From: Bacteroidia bacterium
Lineage (GTDB): Bacteria > Bacteroidota > Bacteroidia > Cytophagales > Cyclobacteriaceae
Assembly: GCA_030430675.1 (NCBI GenBank)
Contig: JAUIKU010000010.1
Coordinates: forward strand, 1 to 45,724
Direction: 5' to 3'
DNA length: 45,724 nucleotides
Under the pieces are notes generated by a model that had not been told where the DNA came from, made no database searches, and saw nothing but the letters and a program-made list of their open reading frames with translations. A program made the translations under genes and the position numbers. How positions within the stretch are numbered: position 1 is the first letter of the stretch; each line of letters begins with the position of its first letter. This document shows positions 1 to 9,233 of this stretch, in pieces.

Positions 1-189
1 AATGGGGCTCTTCAACTGTGCAAAAAAGATGGCCAGGGCTCCGGATGGGGCTACTGTCGGCAATTTGTTCAACCCGTGCTTAGACAGTTTTTGCTCTGCC
101 TGTTCTGCGGTGAGTCCGGTGAGGCTGCTTTCCAGTTCCTTTAGGCTCTCCTCCACGGAGATATGGTGAAACGCTACTTCCTTTTTCAT
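1..189 (-). CDS. P-type cation-transporting ATPase, N-terminal fragment (cut by window edge)
   Basis: Only the first 63 codons lie in the window; the frame is still open at base 1. The start codon is at 189-187, preceded by a GGGGTG purine-rich stretch. Residues 7-63 fit the N-terminal cation-ATPase domain: a His-His-x-Ser-x-Glu-Glu start, a Leu-Thr-x-x-Gln-Ala-Glu turn, then Gly-Leu-Asn-x-Leu-Pro and a Phe-x-x-Gln-Leu-Lys-Ser-Pro segment leading to the first membrane helix. The family pumps Ca2+, Mg2+ or Na+/K+ across the inner membrane using ATP through an aspartyl-phosphate. The ion cannot be told from this part. It is transcribed away from the Na+/phosphate cotransporter. The family call rests on this short domain only. 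Confidence 0.72.
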   Translation of the reverse strand, partial: MKKEVAFHHISVEESLKELESSLTGLTAEQAEQKLSKHGLNKLPTVAPSGALAIFFAQLKSPI

Positions 190-357
190 ATTCACCCCAT
201 TTGAGTGACCCGGTTATATATATATGATACGTTATACTATTCTATTATGCCGGATCAAATATTGCAAATCGCTTTGAGTGATTTTTATCAAGAGAACAAC
301 CGTCACTAGTCATTGTATGGTATATTGCTAATATGGATTTTTTGAGCTTTTGATGGC

Positions 358-2055
358 ATGCTAGCGTATTTGGACATCTGGAAATTACTGGCAGGACTGG
401 GCATCTTTATATTCGGGATGTTTTTAATGGAAGAGTCTGTTAAGAAATTGGCAGGTCGCTCTTTTAAGGTTTTGATCAGGACCTATACCACAGGTAAGAT
501 AAGGTCTATCTTTTCCGGGCTACTGGTGACATCCGTACTACAAAGTAGTTCCGCCGTCTCTCTGATAGTGCTGGCGTTTGTAGGCGCCGGAATCATGAGC
601 ATGGAAAATGCTATTGGGGTTATCCTGGGATCTAATATTGGAACCACAGTGACCAGCTGGATTGTAGCCACCTTTGGTTTTCAACTTGATATTGAAAGTT
701 TTGCCTTACCATTGGTAGGCATTGGTGGGCTTGGGATTATTTTTCTGGGGGGGTCTGAAAAGTACTCCGGTATTAGTAAACTTTTGGTGGGTTTTGGTTT
801 CCTGTTTATGGGGCTGGACTACATGAAGCAAAGTGTCGAGGGGTTTTCCAATAATTTTGACATTGCCTCCATACCCAACTACGGCCTGTTGGTATACCTG
901 ATAATTGGCATTCTAATGACCGCTGTTATGCAGTCCAGCTCTGCCGCCATGGCGGTTATTCTTACTGCATTAAATGCTGCTATTTTGGAATTTAATGCAG
1001 CAGCCGCACTGGTAGTAGGTGCCAATGTGGGCACTACTGTAACCGTGTTACTGGGTTCGTTAGGGGCGGTGCCTTTAAAGAAAAGAGTAGCCTACAGCCA
1101 TCTGGTATTCAACCTGATAACAGCGGTACTGGCGCTGGTACTGATGCCCTTCCTGGTTTACCTGTCACTGGATGTTTTTAATCTAAAGCACAATATGGTA
1201 CTGGGACTGGCACTTTTTCATACCTTGTTCAACCTACTGGGGGTGTTGTTTTTTCTGCCATTTATCAAGCTGTTAGCAGTTCTTTTAAACAAACTGATTC
1301 CGGATTTACGAAAAGAGGTCACCTTGTTTATCAATCAGCCCACTGCTGAAGTCCCGGAAGCTGCAATAGCCGCATTGCGGGATGAAACCATTCATTTACT
1401 TAAGGAAGTACTTGTATATAACCTAAGGGTACTTAACATAGATGAAAGTCTGGTGATCGAAAACAGCCATAGTGGCAGCTGTGCCAAATGGAAGAACGGC
1501 ACCCTGGAACAGCATTACGAAAACCTAAAGTTACTGCAGGCTGCCATATTTGCATTTGCTGCCAATGTGCAAACCCGGGGGCCATCACCAGCTGAGGCCG
1601 ATGAGCTTCACCACTACCTGCACGGTGCCAGGATGGTGCTGCATTCGGCCAAGACCTTAAAGGATATAAGACATAATTTCGAGGAGTTCGAAAGTGCAGA
1701 CGATGAATTTTTGAACCAACAATACGACCACTTTAGAAAGCGACTCACAACTACATATTTAAAACTGGACCAGATCATTGCAGAACACCAGGAAAAAAAC
1801 AAGACCAAATCAATTCTCAAATTATTAAAACAATTGAAGAAGAACGACGATCAGTTGGTTGCAGCCACCACCCAGGCAATTGCCAGCAATAAGATCAAGC
1901 ATATTGATGTGTCAACTTTGCTAATAGTTAACAGGGCCTTTGTGCAGTCATCCCGTCAGGTACTTCAAGCCTTGAGAGAGATCCTGCTGAGTCCGGAAGA
2001 GCAGGAGAAGTTTGAGCTGGTGGAAGAGGTAAGACAGGAAGTGTTTGAAGACTAA
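358..2055 (+). CDS. Na+/phosphate cotransporter (NaPi-II type) with PhoU-like tail
   Basis: This 565-residue inner-membrane protein imports phosphate with sodium. It has the two inverted Na_Pi_cotrans repeats: a QSSSA motif at about 62-66 followed by GSNIGTT at 91-97, and a second QSSSA at 191-195 followed by GANVGTT at 220-226. These paired motifs are the substrate/sodium-binding signature of the family. Hydrophobic helices fill residues 8-330. The remaining ~230 residues are charged and helical and resemble the PhoU-like domain found in bacterial members. The ATG at 358 starts directly at the first membrane helix; the ATG at 353 is out of frame and stops at once. It is followed 54 bases later by an aldolase with no obvious functional link. 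Confidence 0.92.
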   Translation: MLAYLDIWKLLAGLGIFIFGMFLMEESVKKLAGRSFKVLIRTYTTGKIRSIFSGLLVTSVLQSSSAVSLIVLAFVGAGIMSMENAIGVILGSNIGTTVTSWIVATFGFQLDIESFALPLVGIGGLGIIFLGGSEKYSGISKLLVGFGFLFMGLDYMKQSVEGFSNNFDIASIPNYGLLVYLIIGILMTAVMQSSSAAMAVILTALNAAILEFNAAAALVVGANVGTTVTVLLGSLGAVPLKKRVAYSHLVFNLITAVLALVLMPFLVYLSLDVFNLKHNMVLGLALFHTLFNLLGVLFFLPFIKLLAVLLNKLIPDLRKEVTLFINQPTAEVPEAAIAALRDETIHLLKEVLVYNLRVLNIDESLVIENSHSGSCAKWKNGTLEQHYENLKLLQAAIFAFAANVQTRGPSPAEADELHHYLHGARMVLHSAKTLKDIRHNFEEFESADDEFLNQQYDHFRKRLTTTYLKLDQIIAEHQEKNKTKSILKLLKQLKKNDDQLVAATTQAIASNKIKHIDVSTLLIVNRAFVQSSRQVLQALREILLSPEEQEKFELVEEVRQEVFED

Positions 2056-2109
2056 TTTGGGAAAAGGCACGAAATTTTAAGTAAATTATAGCAAAGTAGA
2101 TTAGTATAT

Positions 2110-2892
2110 ATGAACATATTAAAATCACGAATTCGCAACGGGGAGACTCTGATCGGTACATTTTTGTCACTTGGTGATCCGGTGGTTACCGAAATAGTAG
2201 CCAAGGCTGGTTTTGACTGGGTATTAATTGATTTAGAACATGGACTAGGGTCAGAAAGAGATGTACTGCATCAGATGCAGGCATTGGCCAGTACCAACGT
2301 CTCGGCTATGGTCAGGGTGGAGGGAACTCAAAGACAAAGAATTCAGAAAGTATTGGATTTAGGTGTTCAGGGAATCGTATTTCCTCATGTAAGAGACGCC
2401 GAACAAGCCGCTAAATCTGCCATGTCCATGCGCTATGCTCCCGAAGGTCGACGCGGTGTCTCAAGGATGGTAAGGGCCACTAATTTTGGGGAGGATTTCA
2501 CGGAATATTACAATCACCAACGCGAGAACCTGCTATGTGTTATCCAAATTGAAACCGAAGCTGCGCTTGACAACCTGGATGACATTGCCGCCATAGAGGA
2601 GATAGATGTGTTATTTATTGGACCAACCGACCTGTCCATGGCTTTGGGCATTTATGGTCAGTTGGATCACGAGAAATTTCTGGAGGCAGAGGCCAAGATC
2701 ATAGAAGCTGCACAGAAGCACAACAAGGCCGTGGGGTCCTTGTTATACGACGCTTCAGATTTTCAGAAATATTACGACAAGGGTGTCAGGTTCTTTGCCT
2801 GCGGTACTGACGCCTATTTCTTAAGGAATGGTGCCAGGGCGGTGGCCCAACAATTAAAAGCTGCCATAACCACCAATGTTACGGCAAGATAA
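2110..2892 (+). CDS. HpcH/HpaI family class II aldolase (2-keto-3-deoxy-acid aldolase type)
   Basis: This 260-residue cytoplasmic aldolase cleaves 2-keto-3-deoxy sugar acids to pyruvate (or a tartronate-type product) and an aldehyde, using a divalent metal. Visible signatures are Asp-Leu-Glu-His with catalytic His44, the Met-Val-Arg-Val-Glu strand around Arg69, the Gly-Ile-Val-Phe-Pro-His strand, and metal ligands Glu148 (IQIETE) and Asp174 (GPTDLS). Length and motif order match 2-dehydro-3-deoxyglucarate/rhamnonate aldolases (GarL, RhmA/YfaU); the exact substrate is not readable. It sits at the edge of the sugar-acid island and could supply the last step after lactone opening and dehydration, but no sugar-acid dehydratase lies in the window. 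It is convergent with the next gene, 18 bases away. Confidence 0.88.
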   Translation: MNILKSRIRNGETLIGTFLSLGDPVVTEIVAKAGFDWVLIDLEHGLGSERDVLHQMQALASTNVSAMVRVEGTQRQRIQKVLDLGVQGIVFPHVRDAEQAAKSAMSMRYAPEGRRGVSRMVRATNFGEDFTEYYNHQRENLLCVIQIETEAALDNLDDIAAIEEIDVLFIGPTDLSMALGIYGQLDHEKFLEAEAKIIEAAQKHNKAVGSLLYDASDFQKYYDKGVRFFACGTDAYFLRNGARAVAQQLKAAITTNVTAR

Positions 2893-2910
2893 ATTTTGAA
2901 TGGTGACAGG

Positions 2911-5900
2911 TCAGGTTAATATATCATTAACCACATGTCCGTGAACATCTGTAAGCCTGAAGCGGCGGCCCTGGAACTTATAGGTTAATCTTTCGTGATC
3001 TATGCCCATAAGGTGCATGATGGTAGCCTGGAAATCATGCACATGCACCCTGTCCTTCACTATGTTGTAGCTAAAGTCATCGGTTTGACCGTAGGAAAAT
3101 CCCGGTTTCACACCAGCCCCAGCCATCCACATGGTAAAGCATCGGGGATGGTGATCTCTTCCGTAATTGTCTTCGGTTAACTTGCCCTGAGAGTATACGG
3201 TACGTCCGAATTCTCCGCCCCAAATTACCAATGTGTCATCCAGTAGTCCTCTTTGTTTTAAGTCTTTTACTAATGCCGCAGTGGCCTGGTCGGTATTTTT
3301 ACACTGGTTTTTGATTCCCGATGGTAAAAAGGTATGCTGATCCCAGCCCTTGTGATATAACTGAACGAAACGCACATCATTTTCCAACAGCTTGCGGGCC
3401 AGCAGACAATTGGCCGCATAGGTCCCCGGGTCCCGGCTGTCTTCTCCATACAGCTCAAAAATATGATCCGGTTCGTCGGACAGGTCGATAGCATCCGGAA
3501 CCGAAGCTTGCATGCGATAGGCCATTTCGTACTGAGCAATTCTACCCTTAATTTCAGGGTCGCCATAAACGCCGTATTGCACTTCGTTCAGTTGCCTAAG
3601 GTACTCCAACATTTCCTTGCGGTCTTCACCCAGATAATTTTCGGGGTTGTATAGCTGCGGGTGGGAGGGGAGGTCACCCTGATTGCCGAAATCTTCGGTG
3701 GTCTTGACCAGTCCGGTACCAAAGTAATTTTGCCAATAGCGGTTTACTGCGACCCGGGCAGTCAGCGGATGATCGGGGTGGGTAATCCACTGTGCCAGTC
3801 CCATACGATTTTTTGGAAAATCTTCCGGCATCTTTAAAATGCTTTGAGGCGTGTTGGGTGTTACCTGTTGTCCATAGGAATTATAGAGCCCACGCTCTAA
3901 TACATAAGACTTTCTGGGTTGAGCCATCTCCTTCATCACCATTATTTCTTTCACCTGCTCCATGCTATCGGACAGTACTTCCCGGTCATGAGTAAGTCGT
4001 TTTACAGCCAGCTTATAATCGGGAGAATAATTGTTTAAGTAATAAGTCTTCAGTAATTCCTGGTGTTGGTCTCCTAACTGATTCGATGCCATGGCAACAA
4101 CATTTCTGAATTGTTCTGGTGCTGCCAGCTGTTTCACTTCCAATGGAGCAAGTTCCCTTTGGTATACCGCGATGTTATCTACGGTTGCTCCACCCAATCC
4201 TTTACCCCTCCATCGAGCGCCAATCTGAAGCCCTGGCTCATCGGGGTTCGCGTAACCATCGTGTTTACTGCTGCTAAAAATGATGTCCTTGTAAAGGTTG
4301 TCGACCTCCACTTGTGTGGCCAATTCCTCACCGTCCAGGTAAACTCTGAAACCACTGGCTTTGCTGGAACCATCATAGGTGACGGTGAGTTGCAGCCAGG
4401 TGTCCTTAGGCACTTCATTGGTGGTGTACTCCACAATGGCATTATCGGGCCAGGTATGGGCCATCAACAATTCGAGATGGTTGTTTTTCAGTGCCAGGTG
4501 ATAACCTCTAAAGTTATATATGCGGGCGCCATTGCCTTTGTGAAACAGTACACCGTTTTCGAGATCGTGGGGAATAAAAATATTAAGCCCAACGGAAAAG
4601 GGCTGACTTCTTCTGAATCGGCCAATGTTTTTCAGATCGATCCACGCATCTCCATCCAACAGTATTCCCTGTCCCTGATATCCTTTGGTATAAACCGGGG
4701 TTTCACCCGAAGAAAACATCCGGTCCATTTTAGCTTGCTGTTCGGGATAAACACTGTTGTTTAAGTCGTTCTCAAACTCGAAGTGTGCCACCGGTTCTCC
4801 GGGAAATCGATTATCCTTTAGCTTATGGTAAGACTGGCTCTGTACCCATCTTTCAAATTGCTGATTGATCTTATCGGTGACATTTTGAAGATTTTTTTCG
4901 CTTTCCCGAGTTTTCTTTTCAAGATATTCCAGTATTTCTTCCTGTTGGTCGGTGGGCAATAACAGTGTAGGTACCGGTGTAGCTCCCTCCCATGAGATCT
5001 GTCCGGATTCATTGACATTATTAAAAAAACTATAAAGCTGGTAATAGTTTTCCTGGGATATAGGGTCGAATTTGTGATCGTGGCATTTGGCGCAAGCCAG
5101 TGTCAGGCCCATCAGGCCCTGACCCAGTACATCGGTGCGGTCTGACACATAGGCCACTCTGAATTCTTCATCCACGATTCCGCCTTCCAGGTTTTGCGGG
5201 TGAAGCCGGTTGAACCCCGTGGCCAGGATCTGCTCGCGGGTAGGATTGGGCAACAGGTCACCTGCCAATTGCCAGGTGACGAATTCGTTATAAGACATAT
5301 TTTGGTTAAAGGCTTTAATAACCCAGTCCCTCCAGGGACTCATATCCCGGTAGCGATCCACCTGGTAGCCGTGGGTATCTGCATACCGGGCCAGGTCCAT
5401 CCAGTCCATAGCCATTTTTTCTCCATAATGTGGGGAGGCCAATAACCTGTCGACCTGTTTTTCATAGGCATCCTCACTGAGATCTTGTTCGAATGCCTTG
5501 ATCTCATCAATGGTTGGCGCAAGGCCTGTAAGGTCGAGACTCAGCCTTCGCAGCAACAGATCTTTGGGGGCTTGTTCTGTGGGTTTAAGTTGCCGCTCTT
5601 CCATTTGTTGCAAAACGAAGCGATCGATGGGGGTAACGGCCCAGTCCTTGTGCAGGACTTCGGGTGGTGATACTTGCTTGGGTTTAATGAAGGCCCAATG
5701 GGGTTGATAGACGGCTTGTTGCTCGATCCATTTAATCAATACCGCCTTCTCCCGGGCAGATAAATTCAAGTTCGACTCAGGAGCGGGCATCATGAAATCC
5801 GGATCGTTTGAGACGATGCGATGGAAGAGTTCCGACTTTTGCAGGTTACCTGGTTTAATGGCAAATTTCCCTGGGTTGTCAGGTAATTCATCGTATGCCG

Positions 5901-6162
5901 ATGCTGCGACATCCAATCTGAGTCCGGCTTTTTGTTTGGCCTGGTCCGGCCCGTGACACTGGAAACACTTGTCCGATAATATGGGCTTTACCTGGGAGTT
6001 GAAGTCGATTGTTCCAAGGTTGAGATAAGCCTCAGCTACATCGTCGGGTATATCGGTGGTACAACCCGGCAAAAACAGCCAAACCAGGCACGTTAAAATT
6101 GCCCACAAATTCCGGCATTTGCGGGGCCATGATCCTTGTTCGAATTTAATTATCTCAGTCAT
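2911..6162 (-). CDS. Chimeric secreted lipoprotein: PSCyt1-DUF1549-LamG-truncated PSD1 fused to the C-terminal half of DUF1501
   Basis: This 1083-residue protein starts with a lipoprotein signal (LPGC, Cys34). A first heme site CFQCH lies at 66-70 (PSCyt1). A DUF1549/PSCyt2 domain covers about 155-390 with a second heme site CAKCH at 357-361. A LamG/concanavalin-type domain follows at about 460-685, then the start of PSD1/DUF1553 ([11 protein letters not shown] block) at about 765-833. At about residue 835 (near base 3655) it switches without a break to sequence typical of the second half of DUF1501, including [26 protein letters not shown] and [17 protein letters not shown]. In related genomes these are normally two adjacent genes, PSD1 then DUF1501. 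Here the end of one and the beginning of the other are missing, so it looks like an in-frame deletion fusion. It is the last gene of the minus operon beginning at 9066. Retained activity is uncertain. Confidence 0.85.
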   Translation of the reverse strand: MTEIIKFEQGSWPRKCRNLWAILTCLVWLFLPGCTTDIPDDVAEAYLNLGTIDFNSQVKPILSDKCFQCHGPDQAKQKAGLRLDVAASAYDELPDNPGKFAIKPGNLQKSELFHRIVSNDPDFMMPAPESNLNLSAREKAVLIKWIEQQAVYQPHWAFIKPKQVSPPEVLHKDWAVTPIDRFVLQQMEERQLKPTEQAPKDLLLRRLSLDLTGLAPTIDEIKAFEQDLSEDAYEKQVDRLLASPHYGEKMAMDWMDLARYADTHGYQVDRYRDMSPWRDWVIKAFNQNMSYNEFVTWQLAGDLLPNPTREQILATGFNRLHPQNLEGGIVDEEFRVAYVSDRTDVLGQGLMGLTLACAKCHDHKFDPISQENYYQLYSFFNNVNESGQISWEGATPVPTLLLPTDQQEEILEYLEKKTRESEKNLQNVTDKINQQFERWVQSQSYHKLKDNRFPGEPVAHFEFENDLNNSVYPEQQAKMDRMFSSGETPVYTKGYQGQGILLDGDAWIDLKNIGRFRRSQPFSVGLNIFIPHDLENGVLFHKGNGARIYNFRGYHLALKNNHLELLMAHTWPDNAIVEYTTNEVPKDTWLQLTVTYDGSSKASGFRVYLDGEELATQVEVDNLYKDIIFSSSKHDGYANPDEPGLQIGARWRGKGLGGATVDNIAVYQRELAPLEVKQLAAPEQFRNVVAMASNQLGDQHQELLKTYYLNNYSPDYKLAVKRLTHDREVLSDSMEQVKEIMVMKEMAQPRKSYVLERGLYNSYGQQVTPNTPQSILKMPEDFPKNRMGLAQWITHPDHPLTARVAVNRYWQNYFGTGLVKTTEDFGNQGDLPSHPQLYNPENYLGEDRKEMLEYLRQLNEVQYGVYGDPEIKGRIAQYEMAYRMQASVPDAIDLSDEPDHIFELYGEDSRDPGTYAANCLLARKLLENDVRFVQLYHKGWDQHTFLPSGIKNQCKNTDQATAALVKDLKQRGLLDDTLVIWGGEFGRTVYSQGKLTEDNYGRDHHPRCFTMWMAGAGVKPGFSYGQTDDFSYNIVKDRVHVHDFQATIMHLMGIDHERLTYKFQGRRFRLTDVHGHVVNDILT

Positions 6163-6211
6163 TCTAAATAGGGTGACTGTTACTTTCAGTTCCTGCTGAG
6201 TAGTTTACGGT

Positions 6212-7084
6212 TTAAACCTCATACAGCATCGGGAAAAACTGTCCTTCCATTTTGTGTCCCTTGGGAATGATAGGTACTCCCTGTAATAACTCATCATCTG
6301 TGGCCGAATAGGTACCGTCGGCAAATACATTCAACACAAAAGCCCTGCGCGAACGATCCGACCTGTTTTCATATGACCCATGGACCATCAGGGGATGATG
6401 AAAAGAGCAGTGTCCTTTTTTTACTTCAATAGGAACCGGTTTAAATTCTGCTTTCTGTTCTTCAGAAAGGTAATCCATTAAACCCTCCATATCACCAGCC
6501 AGGTCGGGTTTATCAAGTAATCCCCAAAGATGACTCTTCGGTACATAGTGCAGACAGCCATTATCAACATCAGCATCATCCAGGGCTACCCAGCAGGTGA
6601 GGTGTTGCATAGCCTCGGTACGGGTCCAGTAGGAGTAGTCCTGATGCCAGGCCACCACACCGCCATGCCTGGCGGGCTTACAGAACAATTGATCGTGCCA
6701 GAAACGCACAGATTTGTTCCCCAACAGTTGGCTGGCAGCCATCCGAAACCTGGGATTCCACAACACGTCATGAAAGCCCTCGGTAATTCGCCAGTGCCCC
6801 AAAGAATGAAATAAAGTGGTGTTGGGATCGGTAGATTCGTTTGAGTGAAACTCATAAAATAAGTGGTGTCCCGGATGATTTGCATCGGTAAGTTCCTCCA
6901 ATTCGCTATTCAGTTTATCCACCTGCCATTCCTCCAGTAGTTTGATATTGGAAAGGTGTCCGTATTGGCGGTAATAAGCCACCTGATCATCGGTGAGTTT
7001 ATACTGTTCCCATTCCCGGGAGGATTGAGGCTCTGTAAAGAGGTCAGAGATTAACTGGTGGTATTTTGATAAGTCCTTGATCAT
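6212..7084 (-). CDS. Phytanoyl-CoA dioxygenase (PhyH) family Fe(II)/2-oxoglutarate oxygenase
   Basis: This 290-residue cytoplasmic protein has the jelly-roll PhyH pattern. The iron-binding facial triad is visible as His147-x-Asp149 in the WHQDYSYW block and His235 in the MVHGS block, with Arg residues near 244-247 that could bind 2-oxoglutarate. Family members hydroxylate or oxidatively demethylate small organic molecules while turning 2-oxoglutarate into succinate and CO2; the substrate is unknown here. The gene lies between the esterase (45 bases upstream) and the chimeric PSCyt gene (49 bases downstream) in one minus-strand operon that also encodes a zinc alcohol dehydrogenase. That context fits oxidation or demethylation of a sugar or small alcohol, which is inference. 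Confidence 0.86.
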   Translation of the reverse strand: MIKDLSKYHQLISDLFTEPQSSREWEQYKLTDDQVAYYRQYGHLSNIKLLEEWQVDKLNSELEELTDANHPGHHLFYEFHSNESTDPNTTLFHSLGHWRITEGFHDVLWNPRFRMAASQLLGNKSVRFWHDQLFCKPARHGGVVAWHQDYSYWTRTEAMQHLTCWVALDDADVDNGCLHYVPKSHLWGLLDKPDLAGDMEGLMDYLSEEQKAEFKPVPIEVKKGHCSFHHPLMVHGSYENRSDRSRRAFVLNVFADGTYSATDDELLQGVPIIPKGHKMEGQFFPMLYEV

Positions 7085-7129
7085 AGTTCAGGGTATGGTT
7101 ACTAAGTAATCAAATTTACAACTAAAAGT

Positions 7130-7933
7130 TTACGATTTACGGCGGTAAGCAACGCTGTTAACAAACAATAAAGTATCGCGCACATGTTTATGCCAGTAAT
7201 TCCAATCATGACCACCTGGAAATTCCCGGTATTCATGAGGAACACCAATATCCGTTAAATAGGAGTGAAGCTTGCGGTTGTACCCCAATAGCTCATCCTC
7301 AGTTCCGCAGTCAAACCTCAACGGTGGGACCTGGTGAGGGTGTTTATCAATTAAATCCAAAATGGAAGCTTGATTTTCATCGGGCTTGAAAACAGACCAG
7401 TCTTCCTCAACAAATGATTCCATTTGTGCTATCTCCGTGATGGCAGAATGTGCAGATATGCCTGAAAAGGTTCCAGAGTGTTTAATGCCCAGGCGAAGCG
7501 CACCGAAGCCTCCCATAGAAAGCCCTGCGATAAAGATCCCGGTTTTGGGGGAAACATCAGTGATGTTTTCCTGAATGGCATTGGGAACGTCTTCCACGAT
7601 CCATCGTTCAAAATCATAACCATTGTGCCGCAGGTAGCCGGAGCCGTCACCCCAAAGGCCGTCGGAGGGCATGGCAATGATCATGGGTCCGATCTTTTGC
7701 TGTGCCATCATGTTTGCTGCTGTGAGGTGCACACCTCCCTGCTGGGACCAGCACCAGGCACTGCCATAGACCCCGTGCAATAGGATCAACAGTGGTACCC
7801 CGGTAAGATCTTTGACCGGTGGCACAAAAACACAAATATCACCCCGACCCAGAAGATTCGCAGTCTTCACGGTTAGAAACCTAAGGTTGTTGCATTCGAA
7901 GCGGGGGTCGGAAATTTCAGTAGTTCTGAACAT
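7130..7933 (-). CDS. Esterase D/tributyrin-esterase-like alpha/beta hydrolase
   Basis: This 267-residue alpha/beta hydrolase has no signal peptide, so it is probably cytoplasmic. The nucleophile elbow GLSMGG puts Ser139 as nucleophile; the oxyanion segment LLHGVYGS lies at about 51-58; the acid is probably Asp213 in the DCGTEDELL block; and the base is His242 in GGHDW. This arrangement is the esterase D/EstA family, which contains carboxylesterases, S-formylglutathione hydrolases and acyl-sugar esterases. It is co-directional with the alcohol dehydrogenase 20 bases upstream and the dioxygenase downstream. The dehydrogenase/esterase pairing recalls FrmA/FrmB formaldehyde disposal, but the nucleophile context is nearer EstA, so a plain sugar-ester esterase is equally possible. 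Confidence 0.82.
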   Translation of the reverse strand: MFRTTEISDPRFECNNLRFLTVKTANLLGRGDICVFVPPVKDLTGVPLLILLHGVYGSAWCWSQQGGVHLTAANMMAQQKIGPMIIAMPSDGLWGDGSGYLRHNGYDFERWIVEDVPNAIQENITDVSPKTGIFIAGLSMGGFGALRLGIKHSGTFSGISAHSAITEIAQMESFVEEDWSVFKPDENQASILDLIDKHPHQVPPLRFDCGTEDELLGYNRKLHSYLTDIGVPHEYREFPGGHDWNYWHKHVRDTLLFVNSVAYRRKS

Positions 7934-7953
7934 CTGATTGCGGAGATAGTTTT

Positions 7954-9066
7954 TTAAGAAAATTCAATTACACCTTTGGCATTTTTACCGGCAAGCATAT
8001 CATCAAAAGCTTGTTGCAATTGTTCCAAACCATAGGTACGGGTAACTAATTGATCCAGCATTAACTCCCCATTGCTATACAGACTAGCCAATTTTGGAAA
8101 ATCCGATTGGGGCTTACATTGACCATACAATGGATTTATATAGATTTTGTCCCATTCAAAAAGGCACATATCCACAGAAATTTCTTGTTCGATTCCGCTG
8201 ACCTGTACTGCAGTGCCGGCATTTCTCACCATGGCCAGTGGTGCTGCACCCAACTCCGGGATAGCGGTACATTCAAAAGCATAATCAGCACCCCGGTTGT
8301 TGGTCAGGGCTTTAACCTGCCGGGCGGCATCCAATAAGCCACTATCCTGTCGTTCAGCCTGGATGAAATGTGTAGCCCCAAACTTTTGGGCCATTTTAAG
8401 CCGTTCAGGTATTACATCAATTGCGATGATCATTGACGCACCGGAGATCCTGGCACCCTGGATTACATTTAGACCTACTCCTCCGGTGCCCAGCACCACT
8501 GCGGAACTGCCAGGTTTAAATTTTGCTGCATGTACTACCGAACCATATCCCGTCATCACTCCACAACTGATAAGACTGGCAGAAGTGAAGGGCATTTCAA
8601 TGGGAAGCTTAACACAGGCAGCGCGTTTGACCAGGGTATATTCCGAAAGTGTACCAATATTAAAAGCTCTTTCAATGGGCTTACCATTCCATTGACTGCC
8701 ATCAAGATGTGCATGACCGGGAGTATAGCCGTTGCCACCAGCCACTACCGGAGAGTTGACTTCACATATATGCTGATTGCCCTGCAGGCATTGAAAACAT
8801 TTCATACAGGGCGTTGCCCAGTTTAAAATCACCTGGTCACCGGCAGCCAGATCGGCCACTGAGGCACCGGTTTCCACCACCACACCGGCTCCTTCATGGC
8901 CCATAACTATGGGTTTTCCCCAACTGAGGGAATCGTAGTCCGTATGACAAATACTGGCTGCTTTAATCCGCACTATGACCTCGTCGGGTAACGGGGCGCC
9001 AATCTTGACGTTGTCTAATATAAAACTTCCGTCTCCGCTGGCAATTGCTGCTTTTGATATCACCAT
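7954..9066 (-). CDS. Zinc-dependent alcohol dehydrogenase (long-chain MDR, class III-like)
   Basis: This 370-residue medium-chain dehydrogenase oxidises alcohols with NAD(P). Catalytic zinc ligands are Cys40 (ICHTD) and His57 with Glu58 (MGHEGAG). Structural zinc is bound by Cys87, Cys90, Cys93 and Cys101. The Rossmann motif GTGGVGLNV is followed by an acidic residue (AIDV) that favours NAD. Length and the VMTGYGSVV block match class I/III enzymes, including formaldehyde dehydrogenases, rather than the shorter sorbitol-type enzymes. It is the first gene of the minus operon ADH-esterase-PhyH-PSCyt chimera and is divergent from the DUF1080 gene across a 167-base region carrying a motif shared with another promoter region. 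The physiological alcohol is unknown. Confidence 0.87.
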   Translation of the reverse strand: MVISKAAIASGDGSFILDNVKIGAPLPDEVIVRIKAASICHTDYDSLSWGKPIVMGHEGAGVVVETGASVADLAAGDQVILNWATPCMKCFQCLQGNQHICEVNSPVVAGGNGYTPGHAHLDGSQWNGKPIERAFNIGTLSEYTLVKRAACVKLPIEMPFTSASLISCGVMTGYGSVVHAAKFKPGSSAVVLGTGGVGLNVIQGARISGASMIIAIDVIPERLKMAQKFGATHFIQAERQDSGLLDAARQVKALTNNRGADYAFECTAIPELGAAPLAMVRNAGTAVQVSGIEQEISVDMCLFEWDKIYINPLYGQCKPQSDFPKLASLYSNGELMLDQLVTRTYGLEQLQQAFDDMLAGKNAKGVIEFS

Positions 9067-9122
9067 ATTAAAGTAAGATCCTGCTATTACATCTGATCAT
9101 TAAATATAGGCTTTTTGCAGGG

Positions 9123-9140
9123 GCACTTGGATATTTCAAT
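9123..9140. promoter_or_regulatory. Shared motif copy A in a divergent promoter region
   Basis: The core GCAYTTGGATATT(T)CAAT occurs here and again at 13300-13316. Both copies lie between a minus-strand zinc dehydrogenase gene and a plus-strand secreted carbohydrate-active gene, in the same orientation. A CCTG follows in both at about the same distance (9149-9152 and 13325-13328). This is a candidate operator for a common regulator. The match was found by eye and its statistical weight is unknown. Confidence 0.35.
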
Positions 9141-9233
9141 TTAAAAACCCTGGGTAGATAAAAAGGTGAATGCTTGCTTTTTATGCCATACGGAGTTTCT
9201 TAGTGGATTAAAGCCCTTTTTTATCATTACGTT

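Noticed and set aside
4111-4764. A 217-codon plus-strand open frame opposite the PSCyt chimera
   Set aside because: It lies wholly inside a gene with strong domain matches on the other strand, has no recognisable domain and reads as a low-complexity mirror of that gene.
7130-9066. Naming the ADH and esterase frmA and frmB
   Set aside because: Bacteroidota usually lack glutathione, the esterase elbow is nearer EstA and the class III diagnosis of the ADH is incomplete.
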